Positions 20,875 to 30,115 of a stretch of 64,000 bases of DNA are shown one piece after another. The notes beneath the pieces are model-generated. The model searched no databases, was not told the DNA's origin, and saw nothing but the letters and a program-made list of their open reading frames with translations. Both the position numbers and the translations under genes were made by a program. The stretch is from Actinostola sp. cb2023 (taxonomy: Eukaryota; Cnidaria; Anthozoa; Actiniaria; Actinostolidae): assembly GCA_033675265.1 (NCBI GenBank), contig JAUJYZ010001244.1, forward strand, positions 62,001 to 126,000. The letters run 5' to 3'. The stretch's first letter is position 1. Each line of letters starts with the position of its first letter.

Positions 20875-23101
20875 CTGATACCAATAGCCATCCCAACAAC
20901 GCAGATAATGGACACAATTTTGCATCCAAAGGATTACACCACAATGTCAACAACAGACCTATAAAAACAAACAAATGAACATAAATATGTGTAAAAACGT
21001 TGTTGCATAGGTCGCTTTAATATCTGGGAGTTATTATTCTGGGTTGTAAATGAGTCAGCAATAATGACAGTGCTTCACCTTTAGCTCTTCTGTCAGCTTT
21101 GGACCAAGGAATTTTGACATCGATCCGTTGAGGGAGTTTACCGGATTTAACTGCGCGAGAATACAGCATATACATAGTGATTTAGTGATTCTCTGTTTGA
21201 TTACGGGTGAGTGCGTGGATGTTTTCATGGGAGAGTGTTTTTGTTCTTTTTATAATGACAAACAATGCTGAGGCATTATATTAAGTAAAACTAATTAAAA
21301 CCATTATAACTTACGATCGTAATTGGGAGGCAATTTTAGATGCTTCACTTTCAATCTAAGTGGCTCTTCGCCGCGCAGAAACAGTGCAAAGGAGAAAATG
21401 GTAATCGTCCATAGCCATAAACCACGTAACCCCTTAATTAACAGAAATGAACAAGGTTAATTTCCATTAAACAATACAATACTTGTAAGTTTATTAGAAT
21501 ATCCCAACAGGTATTCATGGACTTTTTTCAGTATTTATATCCCATCAATATTTGTCTGCCAAATAAACTCTAATCTTTAAATTTACGTTGTTGTACATAA
21601 AGTCCTGTAACAGAGTGACTTTGTTTGCCTTCTTGGTTGTTGTATAAAGACACTACTGACATCCATAAATCTGGCGTAATTCGTACTTCGATTTTTCGAA
21701 GTAAATTTTGGAGGTTGGAAAAATCGGAATTCCACTGTAATTTCGATTGGAAGTACAAGAAAAAGCCGTTTCAAAACTTTAATTAATTTGTTAACATGAT
21801 TTCTTACATATATTGAAATCGATTTCTTTACCAACATCAATTGTTTTCATGCAGTATTCTCGCATACGTAAGAGGTCTTGGAGGGTAAAGGGGGGGTGCT
21901 TTTCTAGCTTCATAAGGTTTTCGACCTCTCCTGGCATCGCTTCTAGAAGGGCGTTTCGCTCTTCGAATCAGCTGCCTAATTGTATGTTTCACTCCTGTAT
22001 GGAAAATAAGTACACATACTTGTAATTTCTGGTTTTCCTTTAAAGAAATGCATGGTACAGAAAAACTTATAAGTTACCAGAAGATTCCATTGGGTTGCCA
22101 CTTGGAATTATATCAACAACCTTGCCGTCTCGCTTGATAATTTGTTCCTTATAAGGGCCGGAATGGCCAAACACATTCATCCAATAGCGAAACGCAGCGT
22201 TGTAGCCGTTGACGACAGGAGGAGACAACCCTTCGCAAACTAAGGATCCAATTTTTTTCCCTTTCCTCTCGCATTTTTTCTCTACAAATTAAAATTAAAA
22301 GAAAATAAGTCTTATTTATCCTGTCAACTCAAAATGTGGCCTAACATACCATGGCTTATACTCCACCTCCCGGTGACCACGTTTCGCGTCAACTCAAAAT
22401 GTGGCCTAACATACCATGGCTTATAATCCACCTCCCGGTGACCACGTTTCGCGTCAACTCAAAATGTGTGCATCAACTCAAAATGTGTATATACCCAGGG
22501 AGGTGATGCGATCATTCTATCTTGTTTTAGACACTGGATAACCCATATAAACTTTTTATTAGTCATTTAGGATCGAATGATCTCATGTAAGACGAAGCTC
22601 ATTCTATGATAATCACTCACAATAACTGGCATTCGGCCTTGTTTTTGGTATTGTATTCACACAATTGCGAGTAAATGTCTCTGAATTAAAACAGTTCAAT
22701 GGTATTATGTAGAACAAATGATTCAGTCACGGGATATCATATTCCTTTGTCAGTCTAGACACAAATCTAGCTGATCAATGCAGATTACAAACCAACAACT
22801 GAAATTACTTACGTAGAAAAGTCACGATTGTGACAGCCAAGAAGGGACGTTTTCCCTCGCCAAAAAGTACTGCGCGATCACCTTGATTTGAGGCGAATTC
22901 TTCCAAGTGCATGAGTCGCGTTTCATACGTACGCATTGTTGTATCTTCCAGCGCCTTGCCGCGGTTTTTCGCAGCCAGCGACTGTCCCGCAGCGAGATCG
23001 CCAGGAAGAAAATCAATAACATCTTCCTCCCCACCACCAACTCTCTCAAACTCTACAACGTTAGGACTTCGTCCTAAATAGTTTTTCTTGTGTTTCGGCA
23101 T
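20875..23101 (-). CDS. Spliced Crypton-like tyrosine recombinase (partial, one frameshift)
   Basis: Six minus-strand exons: 23101-22813 (MPKHKKNYLGRSPNVVEFE...), 22281-22078, about 21990-21850, 21432-21315, 21150-21079, 20958-20875. Phases agree at junctions 1-2, 4-5 and 5-6. The text fits a tyrosine recombinase: N-terminal SAM-like helices (TMRTYETRLMHLEEFASNQ; GYNAAFRYWMNVFG), then LWLWTITIFSFALFLRGEEP, whose LFLRGEE holds the first catalytic Arg, then GKLPQRIDVKIPWSKADRRA and CPLSALLGWLLVSG. The later HxxR and Tyr exons were not found to the left. Exon 3 needs a 1-base change in a C7 run (about 21890) to join KAPP to FTLQDLLRMREYCM. The family resemblance (Crypton-type or Crypton-derived gene) is from memory and unverified. 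Satellite monomers sit in the intron between exons 1 and 2. Confidence 0.6.
22320..22490. repeat. Satellite monomers, inverted relative to the 8.2-kb array
   Basis: Three copies of CGTCAACTCAAAATGTG (one truncated to ATCAACTCAAAATGTG) with CCTAACATACCATGG and CCACCTCCCGGTGACCACG spacers. This is the same monomer as at 8182-8870, placed inside the first intron of the recombinase gene. Confidence 0.85.
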
Positions 23102-23299
23102 CTCTTTCTAAAAGTTACAGTAATTATCACCAGCAACAGCATGCAAATTATCCAAGTAGCGTGTTACATGACACTCTATTTTCAGATTTATGACGTAAGA
23201 AAATACTGAAATTTTATTGGCTATTGCTGTAGGATTCGTACAGACCTCATGCGGAGAGTCCTACGATTGTTACCAGAAAGATAATCACTCATTATTATA

Positions 23300-23395
23300 T
23301 TTTCATTTTCATTTTTATTATTTTTTATTGTAAAGCGCTATTGGATAAATTAGAAATAGCGCTATATAAATTGATTATTATTATTATTGATTACT
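23300..23395 (+). repeat. Non-LTR/SINE 3' tail (GCGCTATATAAAT, ATT repeats)
   Basis: TGTAAAGCGCTATTGGATAA...AGCGCTATATAAATTGATT(ATT)n is the usual 3' terminus of a retroposon family. A relative ends at 63643. Only the tail is present. Confidence 0.6.
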
Positions 23396-23425
23396 ATTCA
23401 TTTTTTCACCATTTATAATCTATTT

Positions 23426-24288
23426 AAAAATACACTTTCATTTATATTCAAATGCTGATATATTTAGTGCATATTGTCTATCATCCAATCAACTGATCTA
23501 CCAGTAAATTATTTTCCTCAGCTCAATTTAAAAAAAATAACGCCAAATCGAAAATCACCTATAAGCCACTTATAAATATTCTCCTCATTTCAGTCATCTT
23601 CACAAGGCCTGTTCTCATTTGTGCGGTTGTTTATTTTGAAACCAAATCCACATTCTGGTAGTCCATTGCATTGTTAGTGAGTATCAGTGAACAAAATTTT
23701 GGCTATTATTTTTAATTTCGATTTAGGCGCTCTTCAAGTTACTGAAAATTAGCATAAATCGAAACATTTCCCCGCCAAATCTTCATGGTAATTGACGAGT
23801 CCGGAGGAAAGAAAATTATAATACTGCTCCGATGCAAGCTGAAAACACTGTTAATTCCTTAGATAAATGTCATGTGATATTTGATCAATGTTATCAAATG
23901 ATAAATATCAGAAGAGGCGATACCCGATACCTCTTTGTAGACTATGCTGACTTTCCCACGAAATAAAATACTAGTAACATAAACATCTTCATAGTAGGGA
24001 TTCAATAGCTGTAGACATATCAACCGTTTAGCTAGTTAGAGCAAATTACTACTTCTTACACACTCTCTCTATGATATACACCCAGTTAAATACTGTTGTA
24101 ATTGAAAACGGCCCACAACTGGCTTTTAATTATTCATATATATGTGTCACGTAAGAAGCATATAAATGTATTTACTTTGAACGGATTCACTCTACGAATT
24201 GTGCCTATTTATATGGCTATTGGCATCTTTCTTTTAACAGAAAAACAACGGCACCATAATAAATAATATAACCAAGAAACTTTATTCT
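23426..24288. repeat. Left terminal inverted repeat of the 10.3-kb transposon
   Basis: Matches the complement of 32640-33708. Shared blocks include TGCTGATATATTTAGTGCAT, GCCAAATCGAAAATCACCTA, TTTCCCCGCCAAATCTTCAT, GGAATTAACAGTG (as CACTGTTAATTCC), AACCGTTTAGCTAGTTAGAG and CCCAGTTAAATACTGTTGTA. The first 700 bp are very similar. The last 150 bp (AAGAAGCATATAAAT, TTTATATGGCTAT, ACAGAAAA, AATAATAT) are more diverged. It carries no ORF and probably includes the promoter of the gene that starts at about 24.4 kb. Confidence 0.92.
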
Positions 24289-25179
24289 GGATGCAAATCA
24301 GCGGCCATCAATATTGTACCAATACCGTAGCTGTCAATTGATTTTATCCAGATCTAGAAGCGTGCATTGTGTTTGAAGCCGCTAGAGCTGTCTCAGTTAG
24401 CGACAGTCTCAGCTCAGGGATGAATATGTCTGTATCTTGTTCCTTTGCCTCGGATAATTTCCCCTGTAGCACAGTCGGACATGGGTCAGCAATTGTCTCT
24501 TTGTTGAGCTGCAATGACGACATGGATATTCACCTTGGTTCACTTGGTTTAAGAAAGCGTTTAGAGAATGTTGTCACCGAGAGAGATTTGATTCTTAATC
24601 GAGCAGGCCATTTCGATCTTGAAATCAAGGACACAGAAGCTATGACGATATGCCAAAAGCATAGAAGAGACTTAACTGTTGATTGGCCAGGTCGTAAAAG
24701 GAGCACTTGCTCTTATCCGACGCACACTGGTCAGTGCAAGCAGTTGAAGCAGCCACGTCGCGTTAATATCAGTATGTCTAAAGAAATATTCTCCCTTCAT
24801 GGCGCCGTGGTTCCTGTTGGTTCAGGTCTGTTTTAGTTTAGTTTGTATCTTCACGATGTTTGTAATACAACCAACCTTCTCGTATTCTTCTACACTCCAC
24901 CCCCATCCCACACACACCCTGTGCGGAGGCGGAGGGTTATTGGTATTTTACCTATATATCTTAGATACTGCCGTTATAAAAAGGATAGCAGGAATAATTT
25001 AATTATCAAAAATGGTAGGTTTTGATTTAATTTCTTAAATATTTCAGCTGTATGTTCAACTTGTCGAACATGCCACTACAAAGCTCGAGATAATAAGGCA
25101 TTACTGCGAAATAAAGAAACTGAACAACATGCGGTAGGTAGTGCTTCTCGTTAATTTATATTAAATTAATATTAATATT

Positions 25180-25397
25180 TGACTTGGAACTGAAAGTTTG
25201 GTATTTTGGAAAACTGGTCGCTTAGGAGAGGTGGTCGCTTACGAGAGTGGTCGCAACCGGAAGTACACATGTATTATTTAGCTTGATTAAGCTAGAACAA
25301 ACTGCAGTTGAACCTCCGGTTGCGACCACTCTCGTAAGCGACCACCTCTCCTAATCGACCAGTTTTACAAAATACCAAACTTTCAGTTCTAAGTCAA
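25180..25397. mobile_element. Palindromic MITE with GTGGTCGC text, in intron
   Basis: TGACTTGGAACTGAAAGTTTGG pairs with CCAAACTTTCAGTTCTAAGTCA. The arms continue through AAAACTGGTCGCTTAGGAG and GTGGTCGCTTACGAGAGTGG/CCACTCTCGTAAGCGACCAC. It lies between exons B and C of the candidate transposase. Related sequence is inserted in the right terminal repeat at 32813-32995. Confidence 0.85.
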
Positions 25398-26589
25398 ATC
25401 ACTATAGTGATTTACCCTGCTGTTCTTCTACTGGAGAACAGATGGCACAAGAGATGGCGCAGGCTCGAGATCGTAAAGACGCTGCATATGAAGTTTCAGA
25501 CGAATCGCATACCATCTCGTCACAGTCGTCGCAAAGTACACTGCCAGAACATGAGATTAGTATTTGGAGTGATGAGATCGAAGTGCAACAACAGAAAAGA
25601 CAGACGCTCAATGACGATGTTGATGGTATAACAGGTGGCCGTTATAGCCCTGTGAGATCCTCTCTAAATACTTCGTGGGATGACATTTCATCCACACAGC
25701 AGAGTTATTACTTACGTAAAGCTAAGGAAGCCATAGCAACCTCGCTCTCAGTCATTAGCCCTGGACAGGAAGACCAGCTTTGGAATAATCTCAGAAAGGA
25801 ATCTCTCTTTGGAAAGGAATGCGATGACTCCTCAAGACGCCTACGTTTCGACCCAAGTTCCGGATTGATCGACGTATTGATCAAAGCGCATGACCAATCG
25901 GAATCCTGGCAAACCAAGAGGCAAATTTCTCTTCGCAAACGACTTTAGTCGAACAGAACTACAGCAACTTGTACCAGGACTATCAAAGTGGCGAATTGAC
26001 CAAGCCCGCAGGCATGCAACCGAAACTGGAAAAGGTCAGCCGACTTTAGAAAAGCCGATATTCCGTACAAAAATAGATACTGTAAAGGTTGATCACTTCA
26101 TCAATTTCATTTCACGTCCGGAACTACTTCAAGATGTAGCTTTTGGGACAAAAACACTAAAGCTGGACTCGGGTGAGCGCATCATTATACCTGCAGTCAT
26201 AAGTGCTGTTGAGGTCAACCTCCACAATTTGTTTAAATGTATTACATGTTCTGTAGTGTCATGTCCCGTGTCCCGTTCCGTACGTTACTAATAGGGACCT
26301 TACGCATGAACGACGAGAACGCCGACGTCGACGTGATTCAGAGGAAAGCCCGCGCTACGCATGTGCACTACTGCCAACCTCGCTATCGTGACTGTCTTCT
26401 TCGTCGTGCCGAACGTGAAAGTCCTAGATTTGATGTCGTGGGGAACTTCACTTTGTTTACAGCGAAAAATGTCACGGTAAATGCTTTTATCGTCAAAATG
26501 TTCGCCCTTTCAAAGAACAGGAATACTGAGGTATTGCCTGTATTAGTTTTCGTTTGTTTAAATTGCATTTTTCTTTCAGCAACCAGTCA

Positions 26590-27342
26590 ATGAAGTGGAC
26601 CTATGATCACAACGTAAATTTCGTTCGTGAAATTCTTGCTCAGGCGCCTTGGGAAAACAGATATGGCTCCGCCGAAAGAGGAGAAGCGTGGGCAAATATT
26701 GCTAAAAGTCTGAGTGGAATGGAAAAACCAATATTTAAAGTCTCTCAGAGGTCAGTCAGAGACAGGTATTCAACCATGGAGAAAAAGAGCAAGAACAAAG
26801 TTAGACAGGAAGAGGGTGCAAGTGGTATTTCCCCAGAAGAATCTGAAGTGGATCGAGTGATGGAAGAAATAATCGAGCAATTTGAGGAACATGATCGGGA
26901 ATACGATAGAATATCAGAGGGAAAAAAGAAGAAAGCCGAAGAAGAAGTTGCTAAAGCAGAAGAGATGAGGAAGCAATCGCTGGAGACATACAAAAATACC
27001 CAGAAAAGGAGGGACAGTGACGAGCCACCGAAAAAGAAACGAGCCAGTGGCTCCGACACCATGAACTTCTTGAAAGAAAGAAATGAAATGGAGATAAAGA
27101 TACGGGCAGAAGATAGAGATTTCAGACGAGAGGAAATGGAGAGAAAGGCTGAGTTACAACAAGAAGAATTTAAGTTAAAGCAGCAAGAGCTAGAGGACAG
27201 ACGAAAGCAAAATGACGCCCTACATCAACAGATGTTGCTACAGCAACAGCAGCAACAGCAACTTCAGCTTGTGATGCAACAGCAACAACAGCAATCATCT
27301 GTTATGATGGCTCTCCTAGAGAAGACACTTACAAAGAAATAA
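26590..27342 (+). CDS. Harbinger Myb/SANT-like DNA-binding partner protein
   Basis: About 250 residues from ATG 26590. Residues 1-60 (MKWTYDHNVNFVREILAQAP WENRYGSAERGEAW...VSQRSVRDRY) form a Myb/SANT-like (MADF-like) domain that in Harbinger elements binds DNA and helps import the transposase. Next comes a long charged coiled coil (about 90-220, with many E/K heptads such as EEVAKAEEMRKQ) with a basic patch PPKKKRA that could be a nuclear signal, then a glutamine-rich end (QQQQQQQ) and MMALLEKTLTKK. The ORF appears intact. It converges on the transposase gene across a MITE-filled spacer (27343-29051). Confidence 0.85.
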   Translation: MKWTYDHNVNFVREILAQAPWENRYGSAERGEAWANIAKSLSGMEKPIFKVSQRSVRDRYSTMEKKSKNKVRQEEGASGISPEESEVDRVMEEIIEQFEEHDREYDRISEGKKKKAEEEVAKAEEMRKQSLETYKNTQKRRDSDEPPKKKRASGSDTMNFLKERNEMEIKIRAEDRDFRREEMERKAELQQEEFKLKQQELEDRRKQNDALHQQMLLQQQQQQQLQLVMQQQQQQSSVMMALLEKTLTKK

Positions 27343-27508
27343 TGCTTTTGTGCTTGACAGATTGCATGGCATGCTCAATTGCTTTTTATTATCATGAGGT
27401 AAAACTAACAAGTGTAAAAGCAATTATTTCAAAATTAACAGTTGTGTTTTTGTTTCTCTCAAGTTTACGATTCCTATGTCATAATGATAACAAATATCAA
27501 GAATTTAA

Positions 27509-28163
27509 CCAGGGTACATGCCCTCAGCCTAGCTAGGCTGTTCTCCCGGATGTCCCTGTACATAACTGGGATACATACCGGTATGTAATACTTATAAAAA
27601 ATTGATCATAATATTATAACTAATATCATAATAATATTATAAACATACAATAAGCTTATTATAACTAATATTATGATGATATTATAAACATACAATAAGC
27701 TTATTATAACTAATATTATGATGATATTATAAACATACAATAAGCTTATCGCATGTTTATAATATTATTAGAATATTAGTTATAATATTATGATCAATTT
27801 TTAATAAGTATTACATATGTATCCCAGTTACAGTCATTTGCAAAAATTCTGGCCGCCACGATATATCAATATATCAATATATCGGGTGCATTATGGGTAA
27901 TTAAATAATACTATTTTCAGTTTCCTAACTTATTAAATGAAGTAAAATGTACAAACAACAAACGTAAGACTAAAATAAACATTATAATAAATATTTCTAC
28001 CAACTTTGCCAGCGTTAACCTGCTTTAAGGGGAATTTTAGATTATTTAATTACCCATAATGCACCCGATATATTGATATTTCGTAGCGGCCAGAATTTTT
28101 GCAAATGACTGTATGTACAGGGACATCCGGGAGAACAGCCTAGGCTGAGGACATGTACCCTGC
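27509..28163. mobile_element. TTAA-flanked palindromic MITE, carrying an inner MITE and a 45-bp tandem repeat
   Basis: TTAA at 27505-27508 and 28164-28167 flanks ends CCAGGGTACATG and CATGTACCCTGC. The arms pair through CCTCAGCCTAG...GGCTGTTCTCCCGGATGTCC, then TACATAACTGGGATACAT. The centre has three 45-bp tandem units (AAACATACAATAAGCTTA...). The right arm is split by the Tc1/mariner-type MITE at 27831-28111. TTAA sites fit piggyBac or Kolobok. Confidence 0.9.
27831..28111. mobile_element. Tc1/mariner-type MITE, second copy, with readable empty site
   Basis: Ends CAGTCATTTGC/GCAAATGACTG, flanked by TA. The surrounding TTAA MITE is palindromic, so its left arm (TGTACATAACTGGG) shows the undisturbed sequence. 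Removing this insert plus one TA restores CCCAGTTATGTACA exactly. Same family as 9734-10001. Confidence 0.93.
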
Positions 28164-28706
28164 TTAAAATAAAGCTTATTATTGTTTACTTGGCAATTGT
28201 CCATTCTATGAGCAAATTCATTAAAGTTTGTGAAAAAAAGCTATAAAAGCACTGTCTGAATTTGGGTATCCATAAGATGTATCCATAATGGCCATGTCTA
28301 GGTAGGATACTAACCCTAAAACTAAACCTAACCTCTAAACATTCGAAAACATATCAGTTAAGGTTAGGTTAGGTTCAGTGTCCCATCTAACCAAGACCAT
28401 GCATAATTATGATATTTAAGGCTGTTCTCGACATATAGCTGAAACTAGTTTTTTTTTTCACTAGTTCAACAAAACTCAATTTCATGTAATAATGAACAAT
28501 CACTCTTGTTCTGGTTTGTGGCTTTTCTACAAAAGTTAGAGGCTGGAAATGTAAAGACCCTGCATTTCATAACCAAGGCTTGTTAAAATATCTCTATATG
28601 GAGTTTCTATGGGAGACGGGAAGGGAGGCGCTTATTGTTAAGAATGATCTGGAAAATGGGATTATTGGATATGTATGGGGCTTATTAGAGCATTTATGGT
28701 AAGCTT

Positions 28707-29013
28707 AGAGTGGTTGTCATAAACCTGTGAAATAGATTTTAAACTAATACACATTAGTAGACCTTAATTCCATTGTTTTCTTTTGTTGTCATTTGACTAT
28801 TACACATTAACATTTAGTTTTTATTTCATGGGTTTAGAGTGGTTTTACTTTTACTAGTTTTACTTAACCTGTGAAACAAAAAGTAATAGTTAACGTGTAA
28901 ATACGTGTCATAGTCAAATATACACAAAAGAAAACAATGAAAATAAGGTCTACTAACATGTACTAATGTGTATTAGCGCACTAACTATTTCACAGGTTAA
29001 GTAAAACCACTCT
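28707..29013. mobile_element. Nested GTGAAAC-family MITEs between the Harbinger genes
   Basis: AGAGTGGTTGTCATAAACCTGTGAAAT starts one element. From about 28836 a second (AGAGTGGTTTTACTTTTACT...AGTAAAACCACTCT) has its own inverted ends with AACCTGTGAAAC/TTTCACAGGTT. Both contain the AAAGAAAACAATG and CATTTGACTATTACAC blocks of the family seen at 7001 and 10235. Confidence 0.75.
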
Positions 29014-29051
29014 AACAAGTTATCAGAAACATGTTTAAAATAACTGACTAT

Positions 29052-30115
29052 TTACAGGAAGTACTCTTCAATCGAAGGGGGGTCAACTCCAAAATAGGCA
29101 GAAGTTGTAGATCCATACAAACATATATGTGCATTTTGAATTATAGCACAAGAAAGATACATCTTACCAACAGCACTTAAACCTATTTTAAGATTTTTCT
29201 TGAAATCTAAGAACTTAAAATAGTTAACCACATCTCCGAAAACCCACTCAACTGCGACCCTCACTTCACTCATTGAATGATTCCAATCTTGTTGAGCTGG
29301 TGTTAGCCTGGCACCCTTAAATGGTGCTTGTAGCTGAAGCCTGAGGGGATAGGCTGGGTCCCCATAGATACAAAGCAAGTCTCCATTTGGTTTGTAAGAG
29401 TACAGCTGAAGTTGATTTAGTAAGTCTGACATCCTAAGCATTGCACTGTCATGTCTTTTACCCTCGACGGGTCCATACAAATTAGCTATTAATCCATTGG
29501 GTGTTGCTACAGATTGGAACTTTAAAGCATGAATCTTTTTGTGACCATTATAGAGAACTCGTTGATTTTCTCCTGGTCGTGAAATAGCTCTGACTGTTCC
29601 ATCTACAAATGCCCAGCAATTGTCTCGTGCAGCACCTCTATCGTGAACAGGTTCGGCGAACCGTTCCAAATTTGCAGGATAAAGCCATGGCTGGTTTAGA
29701 TCGGACAACAAATGGTGCCATCTATCGTAAATGTGGTTCATAACTTCGTTGGTTACCATGCAAATTTGTGGCACTGGCCGCGAAAACAACGGGACCATGT
29801 CAGCATAACGGCATGGATACGCAAAGCGTTTTAAGTACATTGAAAGTGCTTCTACTTTATCGACAATAAGGCCATTGTAGCACTCGATTTCGTCCGGGAA
29901 GTCGATAGTCTGTAAATATCGTTCCTATAAAACCTGAAGTTTGTTTGACACTCATCGTCACATAATTCATCAATATTGAACCTTTTCTGACCACAAGGTA
30001 TATCAGGATTCTTTGGTTTGTGCAAATCGTACAAAAGAATAAACTCGTAGTCATCCAAGAACTTCAAGTGGTGAGCTAAAGTAAGAACTTCCCTAATTTT
30101 TGGCATCTCGTTCAC
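29052..30115 (-). pseudogene. HARBI1-type DDE transposase of the Harbinger element (one frameshift)
   Basis: Read from 30115. The N-terminal part (MNEMPKIREVLTLAHHLKFL) leads to NFRFYRNDIYRL, then the frame breaks near 29890; the other frame gives IDFPDEIECYNGLIVDKVEAL and joins the main ORF 29840-29052. The DDE_4 catalytic triad is visible: FVDGTVR (Asp 1), IYGDPAYPL (Asp 2) and AVEWVFGDV (Glu), with LKFQSVATPNGLI and HDSAML between. C-terminus LSCAIIQNAHICLYG is typical of the family. Total length of about 350 residues is normal. It nicks and moves DNA between the 29-bp ends together with the Myb-like partner. The 1-base loss near 29890 should inactivate it. Confidence 0.9.

Noticed and set aside
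21583..21840. 85-codon minus-strand ORF between recombinase exons
   Set aside because: No resemblance to the recombinase and no consensus splice sites; treated as intron.
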